Assembly (NCBI GenBank): GCA_948099385.1
Contig: CANUEZ040000103.1
Location: 6,992,501 to 7,056,500, forward strand
Direction: 5' to 3'
DNA length: 64,000 nucleotides
From: Fasciola hepatica
Lineage: Eukaryota > Platyhelminthes > Trematoda > Plagiorchiida > Fasciolidae
In this document: piece by piece, positions 44,113-57,579 of the stretch
How the letters are laid out: every line of letters begins with the position of its first letter
Numbering within the stretch: position 1 is the stretch's first letter
The notes under the pieces: generated by a model
What the model was told of the DNA's origin: nothing
The model's database searches: none
What the model saw: only the letters and a program-made list of their open reading frames with translations
Program-made: the position numbers and the translations under genes

Positions 44113-47100
44113 CAGATCGGCCTAAACAGATATAATTCGTAATAATTCATACCTGTAATTCTATGACCTTTAGCTTTTGTACCACTTGAGAACCCAGTGA
44201 AGGTGATGGGAAATATGGAGGATTATTATTGTAAAGTACACCTGTTGTTCAGTATGATAGCACTCATTGGTCCCATATTTCTTTGCCCGAAGCCTACAGA
44301 GAATAAACCCGTTTGAAATATTTGTACTGTCACCAGAACTACTATAGGTCGGTGATGGTGTGCAATTTTTCCCCCAAAAAATATCATTTAGTATGAAGTA
44401 GTCTCGTCTTAAATTAGTTTTTACGTTGATGAGCCGCAAAATCATTTAAATTTACGTTTCACCAATTATTACTTTTGTCGATAAACCGTAATAACGGACA
44501 GAACACATCTCAGTCTCATCAGTGAAGTGTGTACACGCATCGAACAGCATAAATAAGTTACATTCAATCACTTATCTCTCACTTCATTGAAAGTAGCTGG
44601 ATCTTGAGGAATTATATTTCCTTAAGTAGAATTCACCTCGATGGCTCCTCTTGGCTATGGTCTTCTGATTGCTGGGGAGTCCCGCGGTACAACAAACAAA
44701 TGAAACTGTTGCTTAGGTTCCTGATGTGCCATTTGAGATTTGCTATCTTGTAATTGGCAGTGCATTATTTATTCGGGAAATGTTAGATTAACGGATTTAA
44801 CCCGTACCTTATTGATATAATGAGCCACCCTAGCCTTAGATTTACGGTCAGGCTTCATTCGTCGCAGCGGAAACAGTATTCTTTAGGATCACATCTCATT
44901 CACACATTCTGTTTGAGGCCGGTATTCTTGAAACTCTTTTATCTGTCAAACATAGCTTGGGACTAGTTACAGATCGCTGGGTGCTATTCCGTCTAACCAT
45001 CCACGTTTACGAAGTGTTACGACGAGCGCCGGGGATCTATAGCCGTTTCATGGCCCCATCCCAAAGGCGGGATAGGCTTGACCTAACGAGTTTGTCGGCC
45101 GCAAACCCGCAAACTTGAACAGCCATCTGTTAGTGGGCTAGCCATCAAATCTTTTACATGTGAAATCTGAACTCACGTTTTGGTTCAAGCGATCAAACAG
45201 CCATGCCACTCAGGTGACCCGATCGAAATTCTAGCATTGTGTGGTACTCTCAAGACATGCGTCTGGTTCTTGGACTGCTGCAGAGAAAGGGCGGTGACAC
45301 TGTGAGCAATGTATTATTCCTATCATAACTGTAACATCGGCAATCCATGGAAGAAATTCCACTCCTACCTGAAGTGGGTAGAAAGCTTTCAGTTATTCGG
45401 TTGATGAGGCATGACATTTCAGGTGGAAGGTGGCGGAAAATTGCAACAGTTACCTGTGAATCTAATGCAGGGAGTGGGGTGGATATGGTCCGACCGATGC
45501 GATGAACGAAGGCCGCACCAAGCTAACCTGAACACTAAGATGGAATTGATCCATTGACTGATTAGTACCAGCAGTAAAGTTAGTTTTCATGTAACACAAC
45601 ATCGTTTAATGCTGCCAAATTAGAGTTTTTACGCGAGTTCCCGTATTTCCTTTATTCACAGAAGGGGTAGGTTGTTTTTCGGTTCATAACTAGCAACCGA
45701 GGAACGGTTACCACGGAACCAACAATGGTAGATTTATTAGGTAAATCTATATTTGTCCGGATAACTGATGCACCAATTAAACGATTAATTTGTGAGTAAC
45801 ACACTAGATTTCAGTCACACGTTTTATAATACAATGTAAACTTTCAAACCACTGAAAATTAAGAGAGCACTCAGCAGCTGATTGGACTTCACTTCATCAT
45901 CGTCATCGGCACGACGATTTTGTGTGCCAATGTAGTAGTGCCCTGTCAATCCATCTACAAATCATCAGATCTGACCCCTTATTTATAATTCCTGTGTGAT
46001 TCTTAAACCTTGACCCATGTATGCCAAAAAGATGTATAATTTAGCCTACAACGGACGATAATTGATCTAATAATTCGTAATGGGCTGGATTGGAGTATTT
46101 ATAGAAAAGGTACAACCTCACCATGTGCGGACTGGCAATAAAATCATGGTATTTTTGCGAAATAACCGACGGTGATATTTGCACATGGAGAAATATTTAC
46201 TAGTCGTTCCTTTTTGAATAACGACATTGGAATATATTTATAACATTTTTTGTGTTACAAGACTATGATCGGTTCAATTGCTGGCGGGTCACAAATGTGC
46301 ACCAATTAACTTATAACTTAGATAATTGACCCGACAGTTTCCGTTGTTCGCCATGATGATGCGTTTCCATGCTGCGGTTAAGTACATTATTGTTCCTCAT
46401 ATTATAACTTAAAACAACGAAACAAATGAAGAGAGAAGGGAAATTATTCCACTTGCCTCTGTCGGTGAGTATTATGTGTCAGTATATTGACATTTAAAAT
46501 TTACTGACATAAGACGAGACTTCGCATTTTGCTGACTCCATTTCGTTGTCAACCATTCATTCATTTTTATTCTCCTTTGATATACAAAGACAAATTCTGT
46601 TATTTAAATCTAATGAGCACGCTATCCACAGGGGAAGAATCGATAGATTCATTGAGAGTCGAATGAATTCGAGCTATCTATTCATGCAATGCTATGATAT
46701 CGTTTGTAGTTCCACAATTTCCTTACAAAAGCTTTTTTATTTTTATGATTGTGAAACGGATCTCACTGGAGTATACCCCATTTAAAGCCCGTAGAAAGTA
46801 AATCGTCAATGCGCTTTATATCCGTGCAACTGATGACGGCCGAAAGGCGATAATTTTTGTTATACATGATAATCCATTCACACTGCTTTCTTCTAACGAA
46901 GTTTAGCTAATTACTGTGTGCAATAAACTGTGACAAAGAATCTTCACCCTGTTTTTGAGCATCTGACGGTTCCTCAAGTACAACAGAATACACTGTGAAA
47001 ATAAGGTTGTCCAAATAATATAAACTAATTCATCATTTTCAGTTGGACAATGGTTTGTTTTACGATTTCAGCGCATTCGTTGTCATAATCATGAACTATT

Positions 47101-48035
47101 TTCTAGTATTTATCCTTTTCAGCTGCGGCTAACTTAACCGAATCTTTTTCGAAACATTTCTATCTGACACACTCCTTGAGCTAATCGTTGATATAATACC
47201 AAGGCAGCATGTCTTCAACGACGCCATGTACGTCACATACAAGATCTGACCCTTAACCGCATAAAGCTTTATCAAGTGATACACAAAGAGTACCTATATG
47301 TACACACGCAAGTTACCCACAACAATTTAGGTCACCTTTGCAGGGATCAACAAGGGAGAGCTAACCTTGAATTTCGCATGCACCAATTGGCGGAATCATA
47401 TGCCTTATTTCAAACCACAACTTATTCCCCAACATAGATCATCATATTAGGAAAAGCAAGGTGTAATGTGTACTTTGAACTGTGGCAACCATTTATCATT
47501 CTTGGTCTTCGTATTGTTTTCCGTCGGGCAGTTTCTGCAAGAGAAGAAATTGTTGAAAACAGACGGTCAAAATTAAACGAAAAAATGGGGATAATTGATT
47601 TATCCAATCATGTATTTTGGAGGGCCATTTATTATAATCAGTGAACCCGTACACTGATGTTGACACACTGTTTACCACTTCTCTCCGTTTGCAGTGATCC
47701 ATGGGCTGCTGTTCACGTAGCTTTTTCCGACCAGTGTTGTAGTACTATCCAGTAGCATATATTGAAGTTATAGAGCATAATATTTACTATAGATTTTTAT
47801 AGGCATTATTTGGCTTCAGTCAGTTTCCCCGTAAAGTGAATCCGTTTACGCACTACGGAGCGTTGAAGGCCGCACTGGATGCACACCTGTGCACAAAAGA
47901 ACGTATCAGTTGTGCAAATAACGCTAATTGGTGAGATACGGCAGTTGTCATTTTTCCTGACCACAAGTAAACCAATCAGCCGGCGGTAAAAGACAACGTG
48001 GTCAAATGCAGTCGAACGACGCTAAATTTAGAAAC
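44113..48035. other. Unassigned inner-arm DNA (mirror of 24,546-28,470)
   Basis: Coordinates pair with the left arm at a constant sum of 72,585, i.e. no net insertion or deletion over this stretch, with scattered single-base differences. No recognised domain. Confidence 0.45.
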
Positions 48036-48039
48036 ATTT

Positions 48040-48235
48040 TGACCCCAATTGTGCCGGCTGGAAAAACACGAGTTTGAGGTGAGTTCGAGGCCCGCATTCA
48101 AACCGTGGATGTGGTAAGGGTATGCACCACTGATGAGCTCTAACAAGAACAAAACTCCATTCTGGTTCTTCCGAGTGCATGTTGATCGGATAACCAGAGA
48201 TTTGTGTGTTAAAAGTGAAGTCCGAAGGACAGTCT
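48040..48235 (+). repeat. SINE-like dispersed repeat, copy 4 (right arm, partial)
   Basis: Mirror of 24,360-24,545, visibly diverged from it in several positions (for example tttgaggtgagttcgaggcccgc in the tRNA-like part). Confidence 0.55.
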
Positions 48236-48379
48236 TGAAGTCTTTAATTACTACACGGGTTCGAGGCTTTGAGTCAGATTGTCCCGGTTCTCGAGGAAAT
48301 CTTTGATCGTCTGTCGGATTCACTGAGCTGAATGAACCTAAAATCATGCATTGTCTTGAAGGTGGTTCTGTTCTGCAAG

Positions 48380-51160
48380 AGAACAAGTGATTTACAAAGA
48401 GTATTAATCCTGTAGCTAAAAAGGTAGTTCGCAGAGAATTGCGTAGTCTTGTTTTAAAACCTTTCTGCTGTGACTACGGAAAGAAGCACCTGGACAGACG
48501 GAGGAGTGGCAATTGCTTGGACCCGACTCAAAACGGCGGAACATCAAAAATGGATCACCTATTACGCGTCTTATGTCCAGGGGATAAAGATTGAGGAATA
48601 AGGGTTGAACAGGATAAGGTAGGTGGGACAAACCCCATACTGCTTTGATGGAAGCCCTCTGAACTCTTTCTAGGATCTCAAGATCTCGGAAAACACCAGA
48701 GTACACTACTTGACTTCCGTACTCCAGTAGAGGACGGATTTAAATTCCACAAATTATGGGGAAATCATTCCTAGAGATGCGCGAAAATCCTTCGAATCAT
48801 ATTTAGGTTTCGTAAGGCGGACTTGCTCGTAATTCGGTGATGATGGGAGAAGGACATGTGGCAATCTACCCAGAAACCAAGCCCCTTGTGTCGGTCAACC
48901 CTTGGCAGTGTGGTTGCTCCATTAAGGGAGGATGTGAGACCAGTCTCTCTGCCAAAAGACATACTCACACGTTTGCCACCATTACCTGGGAGGCTCCAAT
49001 CCTCGAACCGGCGTTTTTTCATCAACTGCAGTTTTCGGGTTTTCAGCGCTTGAAATCCAGAGGGTTACATCGTCTGCGTACACGGCAACGTTCGCCGGAC
49101 GGGCTGTTGGAAGATTGTTTTTGCAGATCAAGAAATGAATAGGACCGAAGAAAGACACTTGTGGGACCACAGTTGTTATTAGGGTGGGTTGAGACAGAAA
49201 ATTCCCCACCTTAACCATAAAGGTGCGGTTGGTAAGGTACCTGCGTAAGATGTCCAACATGGAGCCTGTCTTCCCGTATGTTTGTAGCTTATAAAGAAGA
49301 GGGGCCTGGGGGACATTGTCGAAGGCCTTAGCCAAATCAATGAAAACAGCATGTGAGAGCTGGCCATCATCGTAGTCTCTCGTCAGACTATCCATGACAG
49401 TAAGCATATTGGTGATGCATGATCTGCCAGGAAGAAACCCATGTTGGGACGGGGAGACGATCCTATTTCTATGCAGATGGGAAAGAACCGCACTCTTAAG
49501 AATTCGCTCGAAAAATGTGCTAGTGATGCTAATTAAACTTATGGGTCTGTACCTAGGAACGAGGTGTCTACTTTTCTTCATATAAATACTTTCAATGACT
49601 TTTTTTTCCAGCTGCTGAGGAAAACTCCATCGTCAGCCAAGCGCTGAAGAGATGCATAAGGAACAGCCAATATGTCTAGTGTTTCCTTGAGAAAGCGGGG
49701 GTGGAATAAGTCAGTACCATGGAGCAATACTGGTTGATTAGTCGAAAATCTTGTGCAACTGCGAAAATAGGAGTAATGGTGTCCTCGTAGCACAGCTGGT
49801 AGAGCAATCGCGGTACTAAAGCGAGTGTGGTGACCATGGGTGGGTTCGATTCCCGCCGGGGCCAAAGTTTTTTCACATTTGGATCACCTCAGAACTTGGT
49901 GATAACGCTAAATCTAGTGAACAAAGATATCGGTTGCACGATGGGCTGAGAAGATATGGGTATGGAGCCAAAAACGGTGTGTAAGTGGGAGCTGAAGGCC
50001 TCGGCTACTTGTCTTAGGGAAGTGATTTGGATTCGGCCTGATCTCTGACAGCGAGCGACGTCGGAGCTATGCACAATAGACGGCGCTTGTACTGAAAGAA
50101 AAATGTCTTATTGTTCCGTACTCGAGCAAGTACAGATTGTTGGACTGCTCTTTGATAGCATCTTATTTTGTCTTTGTCTCTGTTACGGATAATCCTGAAG
50201 TTTTCCTGCTTTGCGGACAAGACATGTGGTTTTACATTCAGCAGAGAGGCCTCCGCGTTCGTCTGGAATGCGTCCCATGGGCCGAGGGAGGGGCCATTTT
50301 CCGGTCTGTGGAAGACGAACTCTGGGAACAAATAGACCTTCAGCCTCGGAGATCAATTCTCTGAATTTCTCTGCCATCCCATCAGCAAAGTAACCTAGGT
50401 TAGCTGAATTTAGCTAGGAGCAAATAAATGAAATGACTTGGTCAAAAATGGTCCTCTTGAAGGATCTCAAAACTTTGAATTCTGAGGAGAGAGGAAGCTA
50501 GTTTACAATATACCCGGACCCAATAAGAATGTGGTCACTTTTGCCGAGATGTGGTAAGAAGTGCACCACATCTGTTTGGAACCACTTATTGGTGATGACC
50601 AGGTCTAGTGGGGACGGGACATGTCCTGTGCGATATTTGGTTGGATCTTTTACGTTCTGCGCCCATGAGTTTTGATTACGTGATCAAGGCGGGGTTTACA
50701 AAAGTTGACATCAGGGGCATCAGCTCCTTGCCAGTCGATACTGGGTGAGTTGAAGCCACTAGCGACTGAAAGGTAGGTGAAGTCTGTGTAGCTTTTCAGG
50801 GAGCCTAATAAGTCTTTGAGACCCAGGCTATCGGTTGAGTTGCATGCGGGATGGCGATTGACTACACCGAGCATTAGGGTGTCTGTCCTAGAGAGTGAAG
50901 ATGCAACACGCAAACAATCAATACATGAAAAGGTAGGAGTCAGTAATATAGTTGGATGAGAGATAGAGTTATCGTATTATGTGATAACTGTGCCGGTACG
51001 ACCTCTGCTAGAGTCCTGCCTACTGGGAATTATCCCGGATTGGATATTTCGGCATCCGATTTATCAAGAGTGAGTCAGGTTTCTGTGAGGGCTTTGGTTT
51101 GAGGCTCATTATCTACTGCAAGCTGGCGAAGCTCCGAGATCTTATCCAGCATACTCAGGC
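48380..51160 (-). pseudogene. LINE-2: CR1-like non-LTR retrotransposon pol (right copy)
   Basis: Mirror of 21,380-24,120. Endonuclease C-terminal part at 50,650-50,913. RT at 48,982-49,581 with YRPISLISITSTFFE, QHGFLPGRSC, FIDLAKAFD, VPQVSFFGPIHFLICKNN and VYADDVTLW. Here the Gln of VPQ and the sequence after YADD are intact, unlike in the left copy. The C-terminal frame is at 48,416-48,706. The part 49,560-50,110 is much more diverged from the left copy than its flanks and holds a tRNA-like insertion. About 200 bp of 3' sequence present on the left are missing near 48,380. Dead because of frameshifts and the insertion. Confidence 0.87.
49781..49864 (+). tRNA. tRNA-like sequence (tRNA pseudogene or SINE head), right arm only
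   Basis: It can be folded as a cloverleaf. Acceptor GTCCTCG/CGGGGCC has 6 of 7 pairs with discriminator A. The D-arm GCAC/GAGC encloses a canonical A box (TAGCACAGCTGGTAGAGC). The anticodon stem TCGCG/AGCGA has 4 of 5 pairs with loop GTACTAA (anticodon ACT if read canonically). A variable region of about 15 nt follows. The T-arm GTGGG-TTCGATT-CCCGC has five pairs and a perfect B box. The long variable region would suit a serine type. The mismatches, one extra base and lack of a left-arm counterpart suggest a recent retroposed tRNA or tRNA-derived SINE in LINE-2, not a working gene. Confidence 0.6.
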
Positions 51161-51169
51161 AACTGCTGT

Positions 51170-52155
51170 AAAACACTTGCACATATGCTGAGGAGTTATT
51201 GCAGAATTGCTGCAGACAACTGATTTTGGGTTTGAGGAGGGGGGAAGATGGATAGTTGGAGGTGGGCAGGAGGTCCTGGGGGAGCCGGGAGCTGAGAATA
51301 TGGGGGCTGGATGGTTAACAAAATGTTTGAGGACTGGTAAGTTTTGACGTCTAGTAACCTGGGGGGTATCATGCCAGGCGGACGGCTTACAGTCTACGAA
51401 AAGAAGGGGCTGCTTTATGCGGCTTACCTTTGTGTGGACTGCATGATTGACTGCTGAATCTTCTTGTTCGTGGTTCTGTTTTGCATGACCGTACCACAGA
51501 TATTTTCTGGTGCTTTGACCTCCTCACTGCAACGTTCAGCAGAAACAGGTTCAGTTTTGTGTCTGGGTTCGAAGATGAGTGAATCTCGTCTGGTAATACG
51601 GTCTTATTAGCAATGTTGGGGTCTGTGATACTTTAAGCGGGCGTCGGGTGTTGAGTAACACCATGTCGACTACTGGGGTTACTGTCCGTGACGGGAGATG
51701 GAGTCGGTAGGGAAGCAACGGATGGTGGAAAAGTAGCTCGATCCTCGAGGAGAGTTACCTGGACAACAGGCAGCGCTGTGAGCTTGGGATCGGTTTTTTG
51801 TGCAACTTAGCCTTCTCATGCCGGAGCTTAAATAAAGTGGCTTGTCAACGGATAATCCCTTAAGCCCTTTTTTTCCTTCTTCATTATTGCGGCTGAGGAA
51901 CGAATGCATTTGGATGACTCTGTAGAGCATACTTCTATAAAAATGCCGTGTACCTGATTGGTTCGTTTGGTTACCAGAAAAGTGGAGAAAAATATGAATA
52001 TGGGAGGGGTTAAAGGGGGTTAAATGTTTAACATAGATGTCATGAGGGTGATCCGAGTAGCGTAAGAGACGACAAAGTATAAAACACTCAGAGCGTTTTA
52101 CAGAGCCTCGCAGAATCTTGACGACATCAACCAAACAAGTCTTCATCAATCGCAC
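51170..52155 (-). pseudogene. 5' region and possible ORF1 of LINE-2 (right copy)
   Basis: Mirror of 20,389-21,370. The 158-codon frame is kept at 51,679-52,155 with one visible residue change. No motif recognised. Confidence 0.3.
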
Positions 52156-52189
52156 ACACCACTCCCAAGCAATTACGTGATATGAATAC

Positions 52190-52580
52190 TAATTTCGAAG
52201 TTCGTTCAAAAACGCCATTAATATGGCCCCATCTTGTGGAGGAGACCTAATTTGGAGGGAGGCATTCGTTGGAGTTAAGTGGTCACGTACCATGTCTCCA
52301 TTTGTAGCTGTCGGGCATTTGCGGCTATCAATGTGCGACGACATCTGCACAGCCTTATCTTGGTGATTTGGATGAGGACGGACGGGAGTGTGATGGCACA
52401 GTTGTGGGTTGTCGCAGTGGTAACACGCGCGCGTTCGAGGTGAAAGAGCCCGTATTCAAACCGTGGGTGTGGTGGAAGATATGCACCACTGATGAGTTCT
52501 AATAAGAGCAAACCTCCATTCTGGTGCTTCCGAGTGCACGCTGGTCGGATAACCTGAGGTATGTGTGTGAGGCTTGCAGT
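52190..52580 (+). repeat. SINE-like dispersed repeat, copy 3 (right arm)
   Basis: Mirror of 19,990-20,370, with about 24 extra bases near 52,310 (gcatttgcggctatcaatg region) and otherwise nearly the same. tRNA-like A/B box region at about 52,405-52,460 on the plus strand. Confidence 0.62.
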
Positions 52581-52584
52581 CCGA

Positions 52585-53140
52585 AAGATATTAAATCAAA
52601 AATCATGTATCAATCAAACCCAGTAATTATTAAGATAATAATGATAATACTAACAATAATAATAATGATGGTTTTTTGGGAGGCGCCCGAAGCATGCCAG
52701 ATGCATGACCAAAGTATTGCAAGCGATAGAATGGAGGGACGAAATTTTTGAAAAAGTAGAAAGTTACATGAGGAAAGTAGGATAAAACGGCTTGGAAGTG
52801 GGAATAGATGGGGATAAATGTATGATAATTGCATTCACACCAAAGAAAATGTAAGGAGTTCAAGTGAGCGGACTCAAACGAACGCTCGGTGGGTTCGAAA
52901 GTCAACATCGAATGGGGGGTCTGGCTGGGGAAGTACGGCTCTAGTCCAACATACCTGGAGTACAGCACCCATCCGTTGATTGAACATGAAAGCTTAGATG
53001 GTAAATGCGGCTAAATCTGCATGGTATTTTGTATGGAAAATTGCATATGGTTAGTATTCGGTTTGTGAGTATTTTGCTTAATGCTGGTATTTCTGTTTGT
53101 ATCCTGACATTTGATTGATTAACCAGTCATATATAAGCTT
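52585..53140. other. Unassigned DNA (mirror of 19,430-19,985)
   Basis: ATT-rich tract and short frames, nothing recognised. Confidence 0.4.
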
Positions 53141-54151
53141 GTGCGCACAAACGTTTGCTGTAATATCCTTTCGTGCTGTGCTGTCATGTTGCAAATGGGG
53201 CGCGTACCAGTGGACGATTCAGTTGTGTTTCGGCGTCTGGTCCGTAGTGTATACCCCGATATCGACGCATTCCAAGCTTATTTTCGGGAGTTTCAAAAAG
53301 AAGCTTGCATGTCTTCCTACGTGTGCGGTTTTGAGACGCACGTGACGGCGAAAAAACGAGGCATCAATCTGCTGGATGGTGTGCCTTATTATTTCAAAAA
53401 GTACTGCTGCTTTCACCGTAAAAGGAAATGTGATACGTCGTACAGGTATGGTATCATTTATTGGTAAATAAATCCCTTCCAGGTATCCTAATTTGGAAAG
53501 CGGGGCGTTCGTCACGCTTCGATTTTTGGGTTCCTACTTCTGTGTCGTTAGTTGTTGATGAAGCATTTACATAGTTTCCAATTGGGGAATGAGGGATTTT
53601 AAGTACGAAACCGTAGACTGACATCTGAGAAGAATACTCATGTGTTGCAACTGATGGACAATTTCAGAAAGAAGTCTGAGCTAAGGGAGTACACGTTTAA
53701 GAAATTCAACCGATGTGTGAATAATGACGACTTCAGATCCATAAGAAGAAGGCGGACCAAGAGGGAGTTAGTAATTGAAGTAGAAGAGGTTAAAAAATTG
53801 CCGCAAGTCCACTGTCATTCGGAGATAATTTCCGATAGCCGTGAGATAAAGTTTATCCGCTTCGTCCCGTCCGTAAGCTTACAGTTATGTACTTGGTTTT
53901 AGCGACATTATTTTGGCAGATACTACTGATCAGCTCAACCGTGGTGGGTACATTATATGGCACACAATGGTAGTTGATGGGACGGGGTTATGTCGCAGTC
54001 TGTTCTATGCCATTCTCCCAAATGAGAGTGATGGCCACTATCGCAGGCTGTTTATTTCATGAGGGAAATGCTCCCTCAGACCGAGAATCATAAGACGACC
54101 TTAGCTGACAGGAGTTTGGCACAGTTTACTGCGTTCACGAACATTTACCCA
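53141..54151 (+). pseudogene. MULE transposase, N-terminal and DDE part (right copy)
   Basis: Mirror of 18,417-19,426. N-terminal frame at 53,141-53,467, middle frame at 53,642-53,902 (here open where the left copy has a stop), then the catalytic region with a frameshift near 53,895: IILADTTDQLNRGGYIIWH, MVVDGTGLCRSLFYAILPN. The left and right copies therefore have complementary private lesions. Coding ends at the EnSpm-like element's terminus at 54,152. Confidence 0.78.
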
Positions 54152-54756
54152 CCCATGTAGCAAACCAACCAAATCCCGATAGAGCCCCCATTGGGATTTA
54201 ATTGGGATTCGGTTGGAATGCATTGGGTATTGTTTGGGACATCCTAGACCAAAGGTTGGGTTTTGGTTGAAATAGGGAACCCAGCCCGATTGAGCCCCAA
54301 TGTGTTCGCGATGGGGATAGACCAAATTGTTGGTAGCCTTGAAATGCTTTCATAAATTTACCCATTTTCCCAACCCCGTTAACTGAATCTCGGTAAACGA
54401 CCTACGGTTCCCACTTCATGTACTTTCCCTCGTATACCACCGGAAAAAATAAAATCAAGTATCGAAATGCATGCGTGGAATTGTATTGTATCAAAGTTGT
54501 CAAACAATGTACGGTTATATCTAGGTAATTCTTCCTTTGTTATTTTCTTCCAGGAAAGTTCAACTGACCTCTGAAAAGGTACGGTAAATTGATAAACAAA
54601 TTAATAATCACGTGCACACAGGTATAGTGATATTGATGAAAAGTGGGTATATAATGGAAATCCGTAAAAGAAAGTCTAAAAATTATATATTAATAAATGT
54701 GCTTCACAATGTATCGCGTAGAATTACACATTAAGCAGTGGTTCACATAATTTCAA

Positions 54757-55145
54757 AATGCATGCTTATGCAATATTTTACCTGGGTTCACTGCCCGACG
54801 ATCCGTGGTACCTGGAGTTGTCAAACCAGTGTTGTACATGCTTCTCGATACCCCCTTCGGAAATATCATTCAGTCGCTCACTGTTGGTAATGGCGTCTAA
54901 AGTCGTACAAATATTGCGATAAGAAAGAACCTGCCTTCAATTACGCTCATCGGTCGTAGCTGTGAAACGGTGGTCTCCATAACACTGCCTGACCAGCAAC
55001 ACTACTTTGCAAGCTTATCTCTGATCATCAGGACAACATTTTTCGGACTGATTCCCGGAGGTCATTTGTTACAGTCCTGACAAGCAATATTGTTATCTTA
55101 TCAGGCGTTCGTAGTTCAGCAGAACATCCAAATCACCAAATCAAC
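54757..55145 (-). pseudogene. DUF4806-like second ORF (right copy, internally deleted)
   Basis: Mirror of 17,206-17,812, but about 220 bp covering the N-terminal half are gone near 55,140. The C-terminal part is diverged and frameshifted. Confidence 0.42.
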
Positions 55146-55860
55146 GGACCTCTCGTTGGAACTAGTGGAACTAGAATTTCCAAAACTACATGGTGGAGTA
55201 AATGAATATAGTAAAAACCAGTGGACTCACGATATACGGGAGAAAATCGGAATTCGACTGCCGGTTTCCAGTATACGGGATACAGGATGTGGCGTGGAGG
55301 ACGGTCTGGATGATAGGCAATATTTGGTTAGGTTGCCTAACATAACTCGATGTCTGATTAGCAGTAAGACATTGTTCCGGTAGACTTGGAACAACTATTG
55401 GCTCTAGGGGTCGTTTTTGCGTTTGGTTCGCAATCAATATCCTTTGAGCCACTGCTAAACGTGACGGGTTGTCTGCAGGAGTAAGAAAATGCCAATGGAA
55501 AACCTTTTGCATATTGTATACCTCGTTGCAAACAGTGTCATTGGTACCGTCGCATCAGAGGCCTCTGAAGAGGCATCCCGCAGATATTGCGACTGACACT
55601 TCTAAATCTCATGGAAACTTTCTGGTGTAATCGTTTAAGTTTTTAAATATACTCGTACTTGAACTCGACAATTCACGGCATTTATAAACGGGAATGTCGT
55701 CGGGCAACTGTTTACCTAAAACTAACTTGCTTCGATATTCCGAAGCACGTTTCACGCTTGGCCATCTTGTGTGTTTCGAATCCATCAGCCAGCTTCGATG
55801 TATAATTCCAACTGAACCGTCCCTCAGGAAACGTACGAGCAGAACATCTGGAAAGGAAAT

Positions 55861-57579
55861 TCATTGGTAATAATAACAGTATTTTACTATTGTAAAAGTA
55901 TGCAAGACAGGGCTAATTACAGAGTACTTTAAGCATGGCAGTAGCAAACGGTTACACTCAATATCGACAGTTGTAGCAGAGAAAACATACACACCCAACT
56001 TATCGACGGAGAAAACGTACAAAGAAATAGATGGCAAATACTTTGTGAAGAATGGTTGTGGATTAACAAATCTTTTGAAACGAATGATATTATCCGAAAT
56101 GTTGACAACGACACTAGGAAACCCGTGTGCAATGACTACATTGTCCAAAGATCGATCAGTGAAAAAGGCATTCCTGAGAAAGAAAAAGTTATCAAATATC
56201 GGTGTTTGGAATAGTGGCGAGCCAGTGTCATGTACATAGGAATTCCGCTGTAATGAAAGGAGAAGAGATCGGCCTTCGATCAATCTCTTGTACAATTGTT
56301 GGCCAGCATTTCTGGGTCCTTTGATAAGACATTTCAAATAACCAAGGTAGGACTCGAAAGGAAAGGCGGAAAAGTAGTCCAACATTCCGTGTAGAAGTAC
56401 ATCATCATTCAAATGAATCAAATTGTAAACATTTTAAACGAGTTCTTTCGAACCGTAAAAAAGTTCAAATTGTTGGACAAACCTGAAGAGAAGATCAGCC
56501 ACAAACTGATGGTAATGAACATGCAATCGGGGATGACAGAGAATGTACACCGCCACTGAGAGTGCCAAAAAATGGTGGTACTCATCTTCCGGTAGTAAAT
56601 GTATCAAACATACGGGTCCCAGGTACAGTAAGAATTGTCAGTATTTGCTAGCTTCCGAGCCTTCCATGTCGCTGATATGTCGACATTTTCGCAAAAAATC
56701 ACATGCAACACCAACATGTGGTTGTAGAATGCGATGCCGTAGATCCTCGGCGACAGATGGACTAATACCAGCAAACCTATCCCTGAGACCAGTAAAACAG
56801 GACTGAAGTAACTTCTTCATTACACTGAAGCATACCAGATGCATATATTCATGGTAGAATGTAAGAACCATGTCTATGTTTAGAGCCAAAAATGGACTGT
56901 TGGACTCCGGTAAGTGGTGCTTCTTGTGCCTTTTGGCGCGGAAGCTTTTGTCTGTCCTTGGTTTGGCCGTTATAGACGGGAAGGTCATTTTGCCACCGGT
57001 ATAGTAACCTGGCTGAATGCATCTATCACGTCCAAAATAAGCGTTGTGTTTCTTAACTTGGCGGACAAACGTTCGTGAGGGGGTGTCACAAATAATGGCA
57101 GAGAGGGTACATACGTAGGACACACCGTGATGTACAACCCCGTGTTCCAACACCATCTTCAGTTCATCAGTGCACTCCCACAGGAACTGTTAAACGGGTT
57201 TCGGTTTACCTCTACCGCAGTAAAATCCCACAGTAAATATTTCGCTCATTTGTGGTCTGATTATTCCTGCTTATATCGGCCACAACTGCAAGTCGGAGGA
57301 ACGATAAATGACCCTTCCGTCACAGTGTATTTGTATACCCAAGATGCATTCCGGTAGTTTCAGTGAGTTTATCAAACCAGAAAGTCCTTTAACAAGTCTC
57401 ATGTGAAAATAATTTCCGTTCTGCAAGCAACGGACGTTGCATTGCCTTGGTGTCCCGCACAGAGTCCTGGGGTCCTTCGGAATGTTTGCGAAACATCTTC
57501 CAAGTATGCGCAGCACAGCAGCAAGTACAGACATGCTAAAGAGAAATTTAACAAAATCTTGGCGTAATTCGTTGAGCAT
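55861..57579 (-). pseudogene. EnSpm/CACTA-type transposase (right copy)
   Basis: Mirror of 14,770-16,479. The frames at 57,271-57,579, 56,638-57,156 and 55,861-56,421 carry the same motif series and the same stop codons. Private changes are few in the first two frames and more frequent in the last. Dead before duplication. Confidence 0.82.
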
